The position numbers and the translations under genes are program-made. DNA of 64,000 nt. Origin: Paramecium pentaurelia. Taxonomy: Eukaryota; Ciliophora; Oligohymenophorea; Peniculida; Parameciidae. The notes beneath the pieces were generated by a model. It worked only from the letters and a program-made list of their open reading frames with translations, did not search any database and was not told where the DNA came from. Numbering within the stretch: position 1 is the first letter of the stretch; every line of letters starts with the position of its first letter. Below, piece after piece: positions 11,394 to 24,205 of this stretch. The DNA is taken from positions 113,717 through 177,716 of the forward strand of contig CAJJDO010000026.1 in NCBI GenBank assembly GCA_905183005.1. The letters are read 5' to 3'.

Positions 11394-13982
11394 ATGAGAC
11401 CTCAATCTCCCAAATTTTTTCAAACTCAGACTATTGCAACAACAAGAGTTGTCAATTCTCCACCTAAAGACAAACGTCATGATTCTTGTGGTAGATTAGC
11501 AAAGGTTACTACCTATTAATCAAGACCTAAAACAACTGTTACTACAACTACATATAGACCAGTAATAGAGACTAGAACTGTTAAATTGTGTACAGAAAAA
11601 AAATGTTAAGGACATGTAAGTAATATATTAATTTTAGGAAACTTTGATTGATTAATTGTCATAAGAAAATAATAAATTAAATCAAAGAATAAATGAACTT
11701 TAAAATGAATTAGATTAGTAGGTAGAGAAATATGATAGCGAATAATAAATTTGGGTTGATACAAGTATGGAAATTGAAAGTATGAGAAAACTTTTAGAAG
11801 AAACCTAAAAAAATCATAAGCAAGAAGTGACTTATATAAATTCAGAACTTAATACTTTTAAATCATAATTCTCATATTAAGATGATTAAATTAGATTCTT
11901 AACATCATAGTTAAAATAATAAGAAGTACTTGAAAATAAAGTTGCTCTTTTAAGTTCTGAAATTGAAAGACTATAATTTGTAATAGAAGATAAAAATGAA
12001 GTCATTTCATAACTAAAATTTAGAGTTTAAGATTATGAAAAGCAATTATAAGTAGGATAAAATGTAATTGAAGAAAGAAATAATTAAATTTTAGAATTAT
12101 AATAGAAACACAATAATTATGAATAAGAACTCATATACTCTAATAATATAATTCATGAGCTTAAATATGAAATTACACAAAAAGATTAATAAACATAATA
12201 AATGCTTGTATAAAAGGATTCTTTAATGTAAACATTTAGAGAGAATTTAGAATTATTAGAATAGAAATTAGTATAATCTCAATAAAATGAATAATTATAA
12301 GAAGAAAAAATAGATATGATTTAAAAAGAAAGAGAAAATTTAAATAATAAAATTAATTAACTTGAAACTGAATTAAATGAATAAAAAGAATAAAATCTAT
12401 AATTAAATTAACAAGTAATTATTAATGATCAAAATAATTAAAATTTATAATATCAATTGATTTAATAAACATAAAATCATGAAAATTTATTGTCTAATAA
12501 AGATACTGAACATTAATTAACAAAATAAGAAAGGGAGGCTTTAGTTAATCAATTATAATAAATTTAATAATTATTAAATGATAATACTAAAGAAATTGAT
12601 GATTTGAAAGATTAAAATAAATCTTTGATTACTTAATTATAAGAAAAAACAAATAAATTAGATTCCGTATCTGATGAATTATAAACAAAAAATAGTAAAT
12701 TAGATAATTTAGAAGAGATGATTAAAAATTTACAATTAACATTAAGATAGAATGAAACATTAATTGTTGAATTAAAAGATGATTTAAATTTAAAATCAGA
12801 AAGTCTTTAATAATTTGAAAATTAACTATAATCATAAATAGAAACTAATAAATAATTATAAAATCTCATTTAAGAATTACAATAACAAAAAACAGATCTT
12901 GAAATTAAAAACATTCTCTTATAAACTGAAATTAAATAATAATAGCTATAATTAGAAGATAATCAAACATAAATAAATGAAAGAATTAACGAAACTGAAG
13001 TAGTTTAATAATAATTAAAAGAATAAATAACTTCGCTGAATAAAGAATAAGATAAATTGTTACTTCAAAATTCAGATCTTCAGTCAAATCTTTTAAATAA
13101 TTAATAAAATTCATCAGAATAAATTGCTACATTATAATAACAAAATGATAATCTAAAAGAAGAAAAGTTAAAATTAATAGAATAAATATTACTCTAATGT
13201 TTTGAATTGGAAAAATTATAAATCTTAAATAATCAATAATAAGAAAAATTATCTCAATATGAATAGAGTAAATAGTAATAAGTAGATGAATTAGAAAAAT
13301 TCAAAGAAAATTGTAAGAAATAAGAAATTAAATTAATAGAATTTTAATAATAAATAGATGAAAATATGAAATAAATTGATAGTTTAAAAAATGATCTTAA
13401 ATATTAGCTCTCTTTAGAAGAAGAATTAAATAAGAAGAATTATTTCTAATAAGATTAGATTTCTCATTTGTAAGGTGTAGAGTAATAGTTGAAATATTTA
13501 AATGAGCAAACTAATTTATAAGCAAAAAATTTATAAAAAGAATTAGAATATAAGATTGAATCTGAAAGTTCATTAAAATTCAAGTTAGAGAAATTATTAG
13601 AAGAATTAAAAATAAAATAAATGTAATTAGTAGAACTAGATTCTTAAATGAGATAAATTGAATAAAATAATAATATTGACCTTTCTAATTTAGAAGATAG
13701 AATTAGTTACTTATAAAATGAAGTAGAAACTTGGAGGCAAAAATTCTCTATTTTAAATAAAGATTATCATCGAGTTCAAGAAGATTTAATGATGCTTCAA
13801 GCAGAATTTGATGCTTATAAGAAAAGAGGATAAGATATCAAAAATATTAAGGTATTAATTAAATGTAATTCTATAAGGAATCCACCTATTTTGAAGTTAG
13901 AAAATCTTCTTTGTATAAAGAGAACATTGACATTAAAGGAAGTTAAACTTCAATAGGAAGACTTTTCAAAGACAATATTTGA
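11394..13982 (+). CDS. Long Gln-rich coiled-coil protein
   Basis: About 845 aa. The Arg/Thr/Pro-rich head (MRPQSPKFFQTQTIATTRVV, then KTTVTTTTYRPVIETRTVK) is followed after a 22-nt intron by nearly uninterrupted heptad-repeat coiled coil rich in Gln, Glu, Asn, Leu and Lys. Most Gln codons are TAA, which makes the gene invisible under the standard code. A second 25-nt intron near the end gives the tail ESTYFEVRKSSLYKEN and TGA 13980-13982. It shares a 47-bp divergent promoter gap with the C2 gene. Structural role in the cortex, basal body or cilium is an inference from composition. Confidence 0.75.
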
Positions 13983-14510
13983 TTAATTATGTAATGAAAT
14001 ATCTATAACTAAATAAAGTCTAATAATTCTTTTTATTTTAATAAACTAATCAACATCCTTTATTTTAACTTATACTTTTCTTCTTTCTTTACTTTTGTTG
14101 TCTAAAACATTTTTTATCCAAATAAATTTCTTTGAAGTATCTAATATTTACATTTTAATACTTTACTAATAATCTTATAAAATATTAGAAAAATTGAAAA
14201 TAAAAACAATTTGTAGGATATTCAAAGTATTCTTGATTAGGTTATGGTAAAAAACTTATAATACTTAAGATTTATTATCATCTTAATTTAATTTCAATAA
14301 ATAAAAAACCAAAATAAGAAGCAATCTTTTGCCATCATACATAAATCTTCATAGAAAAAGTATCAAATTTAGGAACTCTTTCTTATATATATCTAGTCTT
14401 CTATGATAATTGTAATCATAAATATTAAAGATTGATAAATAAAATTTGATTGAAAATATATAAAATTTATATTTTTGAATACTTAAAATTATAGAAGCTT
14501 TCAAATATAT
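13983..14510. other. Intergenic region between convergent genes, no gene seen
   Basis: About 530 bp of AT-rich sequence between the stops of the coiled-coil gene (plus) and the ULK-like kinase (minus). No protein-like frame stands out on either strand. Confidence 0.4.
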
Positions 14511-16444
14511 TGTAAATTATATTAAGCTAAAATTGCTGTTACTTTTTCTGAAAGAATATCTGGCTCATCGCGGGCTTTTGTTAATAGGAGTTCTTCAGCC
14601 TTATAATCAGTATTTTAAAGTTCCACTTAAAATAGTACTCTAGATCTAGCAGTATTTATCATAGATAAATAGATTAAACATTTAATTCTTTTAATTTTAG
14701 GATCAGAATCATCTGTATATTTATAAAATGAATCTTGTAACATCTTCAACAATTCTTTATATAATTCAATGTTGTTTTATTAGTATTATTAATTAAAATT
14801 GGCAGAGTCATGAGGTTCACATTAAATTTACTTAAAAACACTTTTCTTAAACCATGAAATCATTCCACTACTATCTCCTTCTCTAACGTACACTTTTTCA
14901 AGTTTTGGTTAATCTTCTTATTTGACTTACTTTTACAATAATTAAAATCTATCATAAGGTCCTAAAGATTGTTAAAAGAAAATGAATCTTTATTATAACT
15001 TTAAGTATAATTATTTAGAAACCATTCTTAGATATTCGATATACATGTTAAATTTTTATGCCATAGTCAAAAAATCAAGTTTAGAATTTTTAACTAAAGG
15101 GATTATTTGCTCAAGATATTCAGCTAATTTCAAAATTGCGATATATTAATTTCTTATATGATAGAGTTACATGATTTAATCATTTTATTTTTTTTAAGGA
15201 TCAAACTTACTAGTAGGAAACATATTCTTTACTTCTGGAGTTTAAAACTCTTAATTTTTTTCTTAAATTTTTGGATTATTTATAAAATCATTGAATTATT
15301 ATTATTATTCTGTATTCATAACTTATTAAATTTAAGATTTGCTTTCATTCTCTTATTAAAATATTTCACTTTATCGTTTTATAGGATTTTATTCTAAAAC
15401 TGACTCATCCAATCTTTAAGAATAAATGCCTTAATTTTAATTTAATTCTAAATCAATTGGATTAGCTAAATCTCCTTCTCTATATTTAAAAAACTCATGT
15501 TGATATAATTCCTAAAATGTAAGCCTTTGTTTAGGATCAAATTTAAGCATTTTTTATATCAAACTCCTCAATTAAAGATTAGCAATATGATTTAAATCAA
15601 CATTCTCCTTTTTTATTAAATCTTAAAGGGGAGTTCTATTCGTTGGATCAAAATAAGGATATTTACCAACAAGCATGTAGTATAAGCAGACTCCAAGACT
15701 GTACATATCAGCTTAAAATGAATACTTTTATTCATTTAAAATTTCAGGAGCTTAATTTATATATTTATATGATACCCATATTTAATTCTGTTCCTGCCCA
15801 AGTACTAGTTTATGCTTAAAGATCTCCTAACTTCTTGGCTAATCCTAAGTCAATTAATTTATAGGTGGCTTTATCAAATACTGTTAAATCATTTCTATTT
15901 TATAAGGCATCCTGATCTTCTTAAGTTAATTGAACAGCAAAATTTTCTAATTTCAAATCTCTATGAATAATTTTATTTCTATGTAAATATGATAATCCAT
16001 TTGCAAGTTATCTCAATATAGTTATTACTAAATCATCTGATAATTTTCCTTTAAAATATCTTTTCACCATAAATTCTACATCTATTTAACAATACTAAAA
16101 TTTAACTAATAATAATTACTTCTAGAACTAAAATTAATTTTTCATTGGTTTGGTTACTTTTGAACAACTTAATCACATTTTTATTATCACTTTCTGATAA
16201 TAATTTCATTTCATTTTACATGTAAGGAATAATCTCCTTTTACATATTTTTTAAATCAATCACCTATAAGGATTAAATAATTATCTACTTTTATAGCAAC
16301 TAATTCACCATTTTCTGTTTCTGCTCTATACACTTTTGCATAAGAACCTCTTCCTATTGGAGCAAAATTTTTGTATTCTCCTGGGAAAGCAGCTTAAATT
16401 GCACCTTAGTCTGTTGTAGGATTATTATTCACAAGCTAATTCAT
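14511..16444 (-). CDS. ULK/ATG1-like serine/threonine kinase
   Basis: Kinase domain at about residues 20-290: IGRGSYAKVYRA, VAIKVIDL, HRDLKLENF, LIDLGLAKKL (DLG in place of DFG) and the activation segment WAGTELNMAPEIL, then DMYSLGVCLYYMLVGKYPY. Overall layout resembles ULK/ATG1 kinases, which start autophagy or regulate cilia. The roughly 300-residue C-terminal region is helical and hydrophilic, without a motif I can name. Three introns (23-25 nt) are removed, after AIK, after LVLEY and before APEIL. Stop is the complement of 14511-14513. It is tandem with the DIxG-repeat gene, head separated by 226 bp. Confidence 0.82.
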
Positions 16445-16670
16445 TAAATTAAATAATAAAAGTTAATAGAAATACTAAGTTTATGAAATGCAATAATTAA
16501 TATTATGAATTTTTTAAATCTGATAAAATCTTAATAAGATGACATATAATGATAATTTAAATTTATCAAATTTAAGGTAAGAAGGAATCCAACTTCTATG
16601 CATTTGTCAACATTTATATACTTGCATTTTTTTAAAATACACTTTTTGATTTCATGGAACTAATCAAAAT

Positions 16671-17690
16671 TCAAAATATAAATTACTAAATTTCACTATT
16701 TCCTGGCATTTGATAAGCAGGCATTAATGGATTTGTATATCTTTTACTTTCTATTCCTTTTTTAAGTGTACCTGCTTTTACACCCTCAATATCAGATATA
16801 CTATTTGTTTATCTATAGTCTTTCCTTTAATTTGTTCTCAAAAAATGTTAAGAATGAGATCCAGCTTAAGCACCAACAATATCTTAAGTTGTTAGAATTG
16901 ATGAAGCAAATTTATTTATTGTAATAGGATGTAATTATTTTGTTTTGCTTCCATCTATAAAACCAATCTGCACTAATTTTCTAATTTTATCATCTTTCTT
17001 TTATACCCTTCTTCATCTCTATGCTAATAAATAGGCTCAATAGGATTAGTATTTCGAATATATTTATGTAATTAATCATTATTGATATCTTTTACTTACA
17101 AGGAGTCAACATAATCTTCACTTTAATACATTAATACCCTTAGGTAAGAAAAGTTATCTCGGATGTGACCCTTCCACCTCTTCCATAATAACAGGCTATT
17201 TCTTTAATTTAGGATTCATGAATGATGGTTATGCACCCTCAATATCCTATACATTATAGCTATCTCTTATGAATTTAGGTTATAAGGGTTCAGCTTATTC
17301 ATAAGATGCTATTTTATAAACAGGTTCAAGAGGATTAACAGGGTCTCGATTGGTTGAAAATTTATTAACTTTAGGCCTAGTTCCTTTAATATCATCAACC
17401 ATTAATTAATTATCAGATCTATTGCTTGATCTAATTAGTGGTCGAGATTTAGTTCCTGGAATATCGTCATCACGATTACAAAATTATTCTTTATTTAAAT
17501 ATTGGTATGGTTTTAATTTAGGAGCTGCTCCATCAATGCCTTATATTGTCATTGTAGATTAAGATCTATTTTCATAGATGTAATCTCTTTTTTAGTTTTC
17601 TAAAATTTATATATTTTAATTACTTATTGTTGAAAGACTCATGAGATCTTAACGATGAGGAAAAGGCCAATTATATGGATCTTATTGCAT
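16671..17690 (-). CDS. DIxG-repeat protein, probably microtubule or ciliary
   Basis: About 315 aa starting MQQDPYNWPFPHRQDL. The body is a degenerate repeat of a D-I-x-G-[AT]-x-P/K motif followed by basic residues and an RxxNPLEP-type segment: GIDGAAPK, DIPGTKS, DIKGTRPK, NPLEPVY, DIEGAQPS, NPIEPIY, DIVGAQAG, DIEGVKAG. Two introns (31 and 26 nt) restore the repeat phase; the second ends in TAG. The start at 17688-17690 is preferred over the Met at 17640-17642 because the upstream 16 residues read as protein in frame. Short, regularly spaced basic/Pro motifs of this kind occur in microtubule-associated inner proteins, but the family name is not certain. Confidence 0.7.
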
Positions 17691-17742
17691 TAAGTTACAA
17701 GACAAATATAATTAAATATACTTTAGTAATTAATCAATTATA

Positions 17743-18340
17743 TCAATAAAACATATTTTACTACTATTACTCTTATGGCTAATAAAGAGGTCCAAATCCC
17801 CCAGAAGAACTATAGATTTTATATTCAACAGGAGGCTTTTCTCTACTCTATAATGCTTTTCCAAACTTTTATAAGTCATTACGCAAAGCTGTTTATTTTT
17901 CTTATTTCCCTAAGTTTTCTCTTTTCAAATCTTGTTTTTCTCTTCTCAATTCTGCAATTTATTACTATAGATGCTTAATCTAAATATCATATTCTTATTA
18001 AGCTGCCTAAGTTTTATAAATAATTTACTTTTTTAGCTGCAGTAGTCAATGATAATTCTTACTAGAGATTAACAAGTTCATGTTATTTTTCTTCGAGTAA
18101 TTAAGGGTAATCTTTTTGAAGCTTTTCAGCTTTTTCTTTTAAATGGTTTTGCTCTTATAATATTATTTGATATAATTTACTTATGATCTCTAATTGAATT
18201 TTATGTATTTCCTCTTCAAGATCAATTCTTTTTTAATTTGTTTTTTCTGTTTTTTCTAAATGTTTTTGGAATTTCTTTTCTTCTTCATTAATGTAAATAG
18301 CTAAGTTCTGTAATTTATTTTATTCAATAACTGTATTCAT
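17743..18340 (-). CDS. Coiled-coil protein
   Basis: About 191 aa from MNTVIEQNKLQNLAIYINEE. Nearly all of residues 10-165 are heptad-like (KIQLEIISKLYQIILQEQ, LQQQIAELRREKQDLKRE), with a short Gly/Ser/Pro tail (SSSGGFGPLYQP). One 22-nt intron (GTAAAT...ACTTAG) falls exactly between two codons. Stop is the complement of 17743-17745, only 52 bp from the next gene. Function unknown; structural or ciliary role possible. Confidence 0.72.
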
Positions 18341-18416
18341 ATTTTAAAATATAACTAATAAATAAAGTATTATTGATAACAATGTTATTAGATAATATGA
18401 AACAAAAATATAATAA

Positions 18417-20232
18417 TCATGCTATTTTAACAATTGAAACACCTTCGGTTTAATTATTTTAAATATTAGCTAATTTTTATTTTTATAGTTTTTTTGACAT
18501 AGTCTATAATTATTCTTTAAATGCTTTTTTTTTCTCTTTTTAAGCTTATTTCAATTATTTCACTAATTCTTTTCTATGTTTCTTTTCTTCAGGAGTTTCT
18601 TCTTTTTTTATAACTACTTATTTCAAAGTTTCTAAAATTGTATTAGAATATATATATACCACAAACAGCCTCTTTGACCTTCTCTTTTTCTTATTTTAAT
18701 TCTTTAATTTTAATTTTTTCTTATTCTTTTAATTTCATTCGATCTTCTTTTGTAGTTGATACTAAGTTTTTTGATTTATATTTAATCATGTTTAATTAAT
18801 CTGGGTTCATCTTTGACATTGTAGTATTATGAAGAGATTTAGTAACAATAGTTTCTTAATACTTTTCAGCAGGTTCCATATCAGGACATTCTTCATCACT
18901 GGATTCTCTATTTAGATAATTCTATAATGCTATATCTTCTTCAGGAGTGAGTGGTGGTATTTCTTTCTTTAGATGAAATTATGAAAAATCTGCATTAGGG
19001 AATTTTTATCTTAAGTATTCATTATAATCTGTATTTCTTAAATAATCAAGTCTTTTTTCTCTTTATTCTACAATAATTAATATATAATACATTCAGTTTC
19101 TTCAGGTTGATCTTTTATTTTTGGTTAGTTTTTAGACTTTTTTTATTATTTTTTAGTCATTGTATTAAGATGATCATCAATAACTTTATTAAGCATTTAA
19201 TCATTAACAAAATCTTTATTTTATTGTTCATCATCTTCATCATCAGGTGCTTCATAAGCATTCATTTCTCTTTCAAATTCTCTTTCCATATCTGAATCAA
19301 TTTCTAATTCTGAGTCAGAATCACTTTATTATTATTTAGATTATTATTTAGATTATTATTATTATTATTATTTTTATTATGATTTTTAATTAATTTATTT
19401 TTTATCATAAGTTATTTCCATTTCTTCTTCATCTTCATAATCTTCTTCATTATCTGATTCTTCTTAATCTTAAAATCTAACTTATTTTTTAGGTGATTCT
19501 GCTATCTTCTCTATTTTTTCTACTTTCTCCAAATTTTCTTATTAAAAGGATTATTATTTATTTTATTGAATTAAATTTACAACAAAATCATCATCTAATT
19601 CTTCTTAATTCTCTTAATTATTTTCATTATCATTATCCTCTTCTTCTTTCATCAACAAATCATAAACTTCTTATTATTCTTTTGTTAATTCTTCTCTTTT
19701 AAAATCTATATCATACACTACCTTTGATCTCTCTTCTTCAGGAACAACAAAAACACATTCTATTTCTCCTTAGGCTAAATTATGATATAAATGAAATGTT
19801 TACGTCTTTCTGGAGCAAGATGCTATGAATAATCATACCCATCTAAAGGTAATCCATTTTCATCATAATGTTTCATTACTACATCTTAAAATTATTCTTA
19901 TTTCTCTTTAAGTGCTTATTAGGCCTTTTATTTAGCTAATTGATGAATCCAAAGGTCTTCTCTTCCAACAACTAAATTTAAAGCATCTTATGTAGGATCA
20001 ATTTAAGGGATTCGAGGTTTAAGATTAGGATCAAATTTACCTTTGTTTAGTTCTTTTTCAATAAGTTCAGATCTACAATATTTAGATGAGAATACAATTC
20101 ATTTTGAACACCAGGTTAATTAACTTTTTAGAAACAAATCATGTCTGTAGCTCCTTGATTATTTTCACCTGGTTAATGAACCATTTTAAGTGTAGCAGCA
20201 TTCTATTTGTTGATGAATTTCTTCTTGCCCAT
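18417..20232 (-). CDS. LTV1: LTV1-like 40S ribosome assembly factor
   Basis: LTV1 is needed for nuclear export and late maturation of the pre-40S subunit. The N-terminus MGKKKFINKQNAATLKMVHQ matches the LTV1 signature (KKKFIDKKNA...F.LVHR), followed by a dimetal-poor acidic region with long Asp/Glu and Gln runs, a second conserved block (RLDYLRNTDYNEYLRQKF), a Lys-rich helix and KAFKEQ near the C-terminus. Four introns of 23-29 nt are required. Near the end the frame breaks in a run of nine T on the plus strand (18525-18533); dropping one base restores KEKKKAFKEQ and a natural end GVSIVKIA. About 570 aa. It shares a 28-bp promoter gap with ULK4. Confidence 0.87.
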
Positions 20233-20260
20233 AAAATAAAATAAAACAAAATTTAAAATT

Positions 20261-23200
20261 ATGAATAACTATCATATATATGATGAGATAGGAAAAGGAA
20301 AGTATTCAGTTGTGTATAAGGGAAGAAAGAAGAAGACTATTGAATATATGGCTGTAAAATCATTAGAAAAAAGTAGGCGTACAAAACTTTTGAATGAAGT
20401 ATCAATAAATTTAAATGATTCAGGTTAAAATGTTTTCTGGTCTTAAACATCCAAATATCTTGAAATTTTATCATTGGTATGAGACTCGTAATCATCTTTG
20501 GGTGATTTTAGAATATTGTCCAGGAGGAGATTTAATGGCACTAATTGAAGCAGATTAATAAGGGTTATAAGAAAACATAGTGTTACGTTTTGTAAGGGAT
20601 ATGGCAGCAGGATTAAATTATTTGCATTCTAAAGGCATAAGTGAATCATTTGAATTTAATTATAGTTTATTGTGATTTGAGACCATCTAATGTGTTATTT
20701 AATGAATATGGAGTAGCAAAGTTAAGTGATTTGGGAAATGCAAAACGTTTGGTGGATATGATATCAGCTACTATAGGTCCAGATGTAGAAATGTCTAAAA
20801 GAGGATCACCCTATTATATGGCACCAGAATTATTTCATGAAGGTGGAGTATATAGTTTTTAAAGTGATTTATGGGCTTTGGGATGTATTGCATATGAATT
20901 ATGTATTGGATAACCTCCATTCTAATGCAGTAGCTTTACTGAATTAGTTGAATTAATTTTGAATGCAGAAGTAAAACCATTAGAGGTTTAATGTTGGGAC
21001 TTTATTAAAGGGTATTAGTTTATAATTTAATCTTAGATTATTAGAGAAGGATCCTCTTAAAAGATGGGGTTGGGAAAAGATCTGCAAATTCCTTAATATT
21101 TAATATTTGAATGTACCATCTCAACCACATTTTGAAACATGGTGCAAAAAAAATAATCTAGTTAGAGTAACTCCTGTTCAATAGAATAATAAATAAGTTG
21201 ATATTGTAAGATTATCCTTGAATGTCCATAAGAATATGTTAAGAGAAGATGTACCTAGTAGTTCTTAATAATAATAATATCATAAATAGATTAGCAGTAA
21301 TGAGAAAGATTTCAAATTAACAAATAAAGATTAAGAAATATTGATAGGATCAGAATAATAATAAGAGGATGAAGAAATTGATAAATAACCTGAAGAATTC
21401 TAAACTAATGTATAATCAGATTTGAATTCTATTAATTCACCTCATTTACAATAGAAACCATTTACAATTAAAAAAGATTCAGTACATCCATCTACTTAAA
21501 GTCTTCTTAATTAATCACCTATTCCAGGAGGGATTACACCTTAATAAAAGAAGGGAAATGAAAATGATTAATTGACTCCTATTGATTAATTATTCACTCA
21601 TAGTTCTGATAATTCAGTCAAACCTATTATAGGTAATAGGGAAATTGAAAAATCAATTGATGCTACATTTGCTAAAGAATCATTACCTTTTTAATATATT
21701 AATTCAGATGATGTTAATAGAAATATTGAAACAGATTAAATAGAATTCCATTTTGAATAAATATATAATTCATTACAAGTAGCTAAATAATAGGAATAAT
21801 TAAATATTCTAAATTATTTTGAATAAATTATTTAGACATCTAATGCAGCTAATCGTTTAATTAATTCTGCATATGTTTAATTATTATTAAAATTATTAAC
21901 AGTAAGTAAATTAACTTAATTAAAATATCGAATTTGCTGTGTTTTGGGATTATTGATACGACATGCTACTGTTATTGAACCTGAAGTTTCATAACATGGA
22001 ATACCAGAAGCTATGGTAGAAATATTAAATTCCAAAGAATAAAGCACTGTTAGGAGAAAAGCAGCAGCAGCTTTGGGTGAATATTTATTTTATGGAGCAA
22101 CCTAAATGGAAGAAGATCCTTAGAATCCCTATTGGAAGATGAGTAATCTTAGTTTCAATTAATTAATTAAGGTTATTAAATCATAGAATGAAGATGAAAT
22201 TGGTAATAATTTAAATAATCTAATTAGTAAAATTTTATTGTATAAAAACAATTGAAAATATCTCATCATAATCAATATCAATAGGATAAAGATTTGCAAA
22301 ATCAGAAATAGTTTTAATGATTCTCCAATGCTTTTTGTCTACAAAAAATGATAGTTTAAGAATTAGTTGTGCTATTACTTTAGCTAATCTTCTAATGTTA
22401 GATAATTAATAAGTTGATGTATTTATGTAAAGTCTTGGATTAAAGAGTTTAGTATCAGTATTTATATTCATTTAATAAGTTTAGATATTTTTAGATAATT
22501 TACAGAGAGTGTAATAAGCAATGATTACAATATTCAATATTCATCTTTTATAGAGTGTAAGCACATAAGATTCATCAAGTAATAATGTATCTTAATTGGC
22601 ATCAAATGCAGTTAATAAATTATTAATGGAAGAATGTAAATATGAAAAATTAAAAAATAGCTTAATTAATAAAAGGATTAGTTTATTTATTAGATCATGG
22701 TAATGCTGTGAGTAGAGGAAAGGCAGCTATTGCATTAATGTTAATGATTAAATTTAATATAGTTACACTTATTAATCTATCAGAAGAATAATTAAGATTT
22801 TATTAAATTTTAGATAAAGGGCTTAGAGATAATAATGATTATTTAAAATAATGCTTATAACATTTAGTACAATAATTATGTGATTGCACTCCTATTATGA
22901 TCACATAGATTAATTAATCATTGACTGATTCATAATTGATGGAATACTCTCCAAAGAAAACAAATGGCAATTATTTAAATGTTTTATTCTAATACTCATA
23001 AACACCTGTTTTATAACAATCATTATTCTCATCTTAATATTTACCAATACTTACAGAATTATTATCATTATCAAAGAATAAAACATAAATTCAAACAACT
23101 TTATTAAATATTATGTCTAAAATGTGTACTAATTCTAAAATTTTAATTAAATAACAATAAGTCATAATATAATAAGTACTCAAAAATTGTATTGATTATA

Positions 23201-24163
23201 TGGTTAAGTAATAGAGTACTGAAACTAAATTTATGTTTTTGAAATTGATCATAGATTTATTAAGTGCTTTATTATAGGAAGAAGGAATTTATGATTATCC
23301 TAATTTCTTAAAACCTTACTCTAATGAATTGAATAATATCATAACTACTCTCATTCTACCATTATTAAAGGAATTATTCCAAGAATAACCTCCCTTACCA
23401 TTTTATGCACTTAAATTAGCATCAATTCTCTTAACATATAATTCGCTCTTTCTCCCTCATTTTAAAAGACATGAAGTCTTATAAGCTATATTAGATATGT
23501 ACAAACCTGATAGTAATAATATAACAGGTCATACTTTGAATATCATTCAAAAGATAGTTGAGGGTAGTTCAATTGAAGATCTCAAACAATTATAAATTAT
23601 AGGTATAAATTAAATATTAAATGTTAGATAAATCATTATAAATATTTGTATAATTTACAAAATAGAAATAAGAATGGGCTTTTGAAGATCTATCTTCTAT
23701 AATGGTAGCAATCACAAGCAAAATAATTAATGAATTATAAAGAGGGAATAATAAAATTGTGGTTAGTCCAGATAATACTTTGATTCCTTAACCTTTCCCA
23801 TAAGAATTCTTATTTTTTTAAGACCAATTTTATTTCACTCTTTAATATGCTTAATAAATAATTAATATTGCTACTCCAGGATGTCAACTAACATTATTAA
23901 CTTATATGTTGCATTTGACATATTTTTATCCAGGAAAACTCTCATAAATAAGATAGTAATTATTTAATTAATTAATTCCTTTATTATGCCCTTAATTAAA
24001 TAAAAGAATAATAAAGTTATTACATTGGGTGGTTGTATTAAATGAATAAAAACCATTTAAGATAGAAAAGAAAGAAATCTTAGTATAGGTTTTGGATAAA
24101 TATCAAAAGGAAGATAAATCTATTGCTATGGCTGCAAAAGATTTGATTAAATATCTTCTTTGA
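20261..24163 (+). CDS. ULK4: ULK4-type kinase with long helical-repeat C-terminus
   Basis: About 1250 aa. The kinase domain (residues 1-270) starts MNNYHIYDEIGKGKYSVVYKG and has AVKSLEK, KHPNILKFYHWYETRNHLW, LEYCPGGDL, YCDLRPSNVLF, LSDLGNAKR, GSPYYMAPELF and SDLWALGCIAYEL. The HRD motif is replaced by YCD, as in ULK4, whose human member is a pseudokinase; the Lys and the DLG Asp remain. After a Gln/Ser-rich linker the rest is ARM/HEAT-like helices (RRKAAAALGEYLFYGA, ISCAITLANLLML). Seven introns of about 25 nt are removed. ULK4 works with cilia and microtubules in animals. Confidence 0.85.
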
Positions 24164-24205
24164 ATTAAAATATATATATATATATTTTTTATCTATATTT
24201 TTTAA

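Noticed and set aside
15158..15397. Plus-strand hydrophobic ORF
   Set aside because: Antisense to the ULK-like kinase.
17775..17978. Plus-strand ORF of 67 codons
   Set aside because: It is antisense to the coiled-coil gene at 17743-18340 and has no protein-like features.
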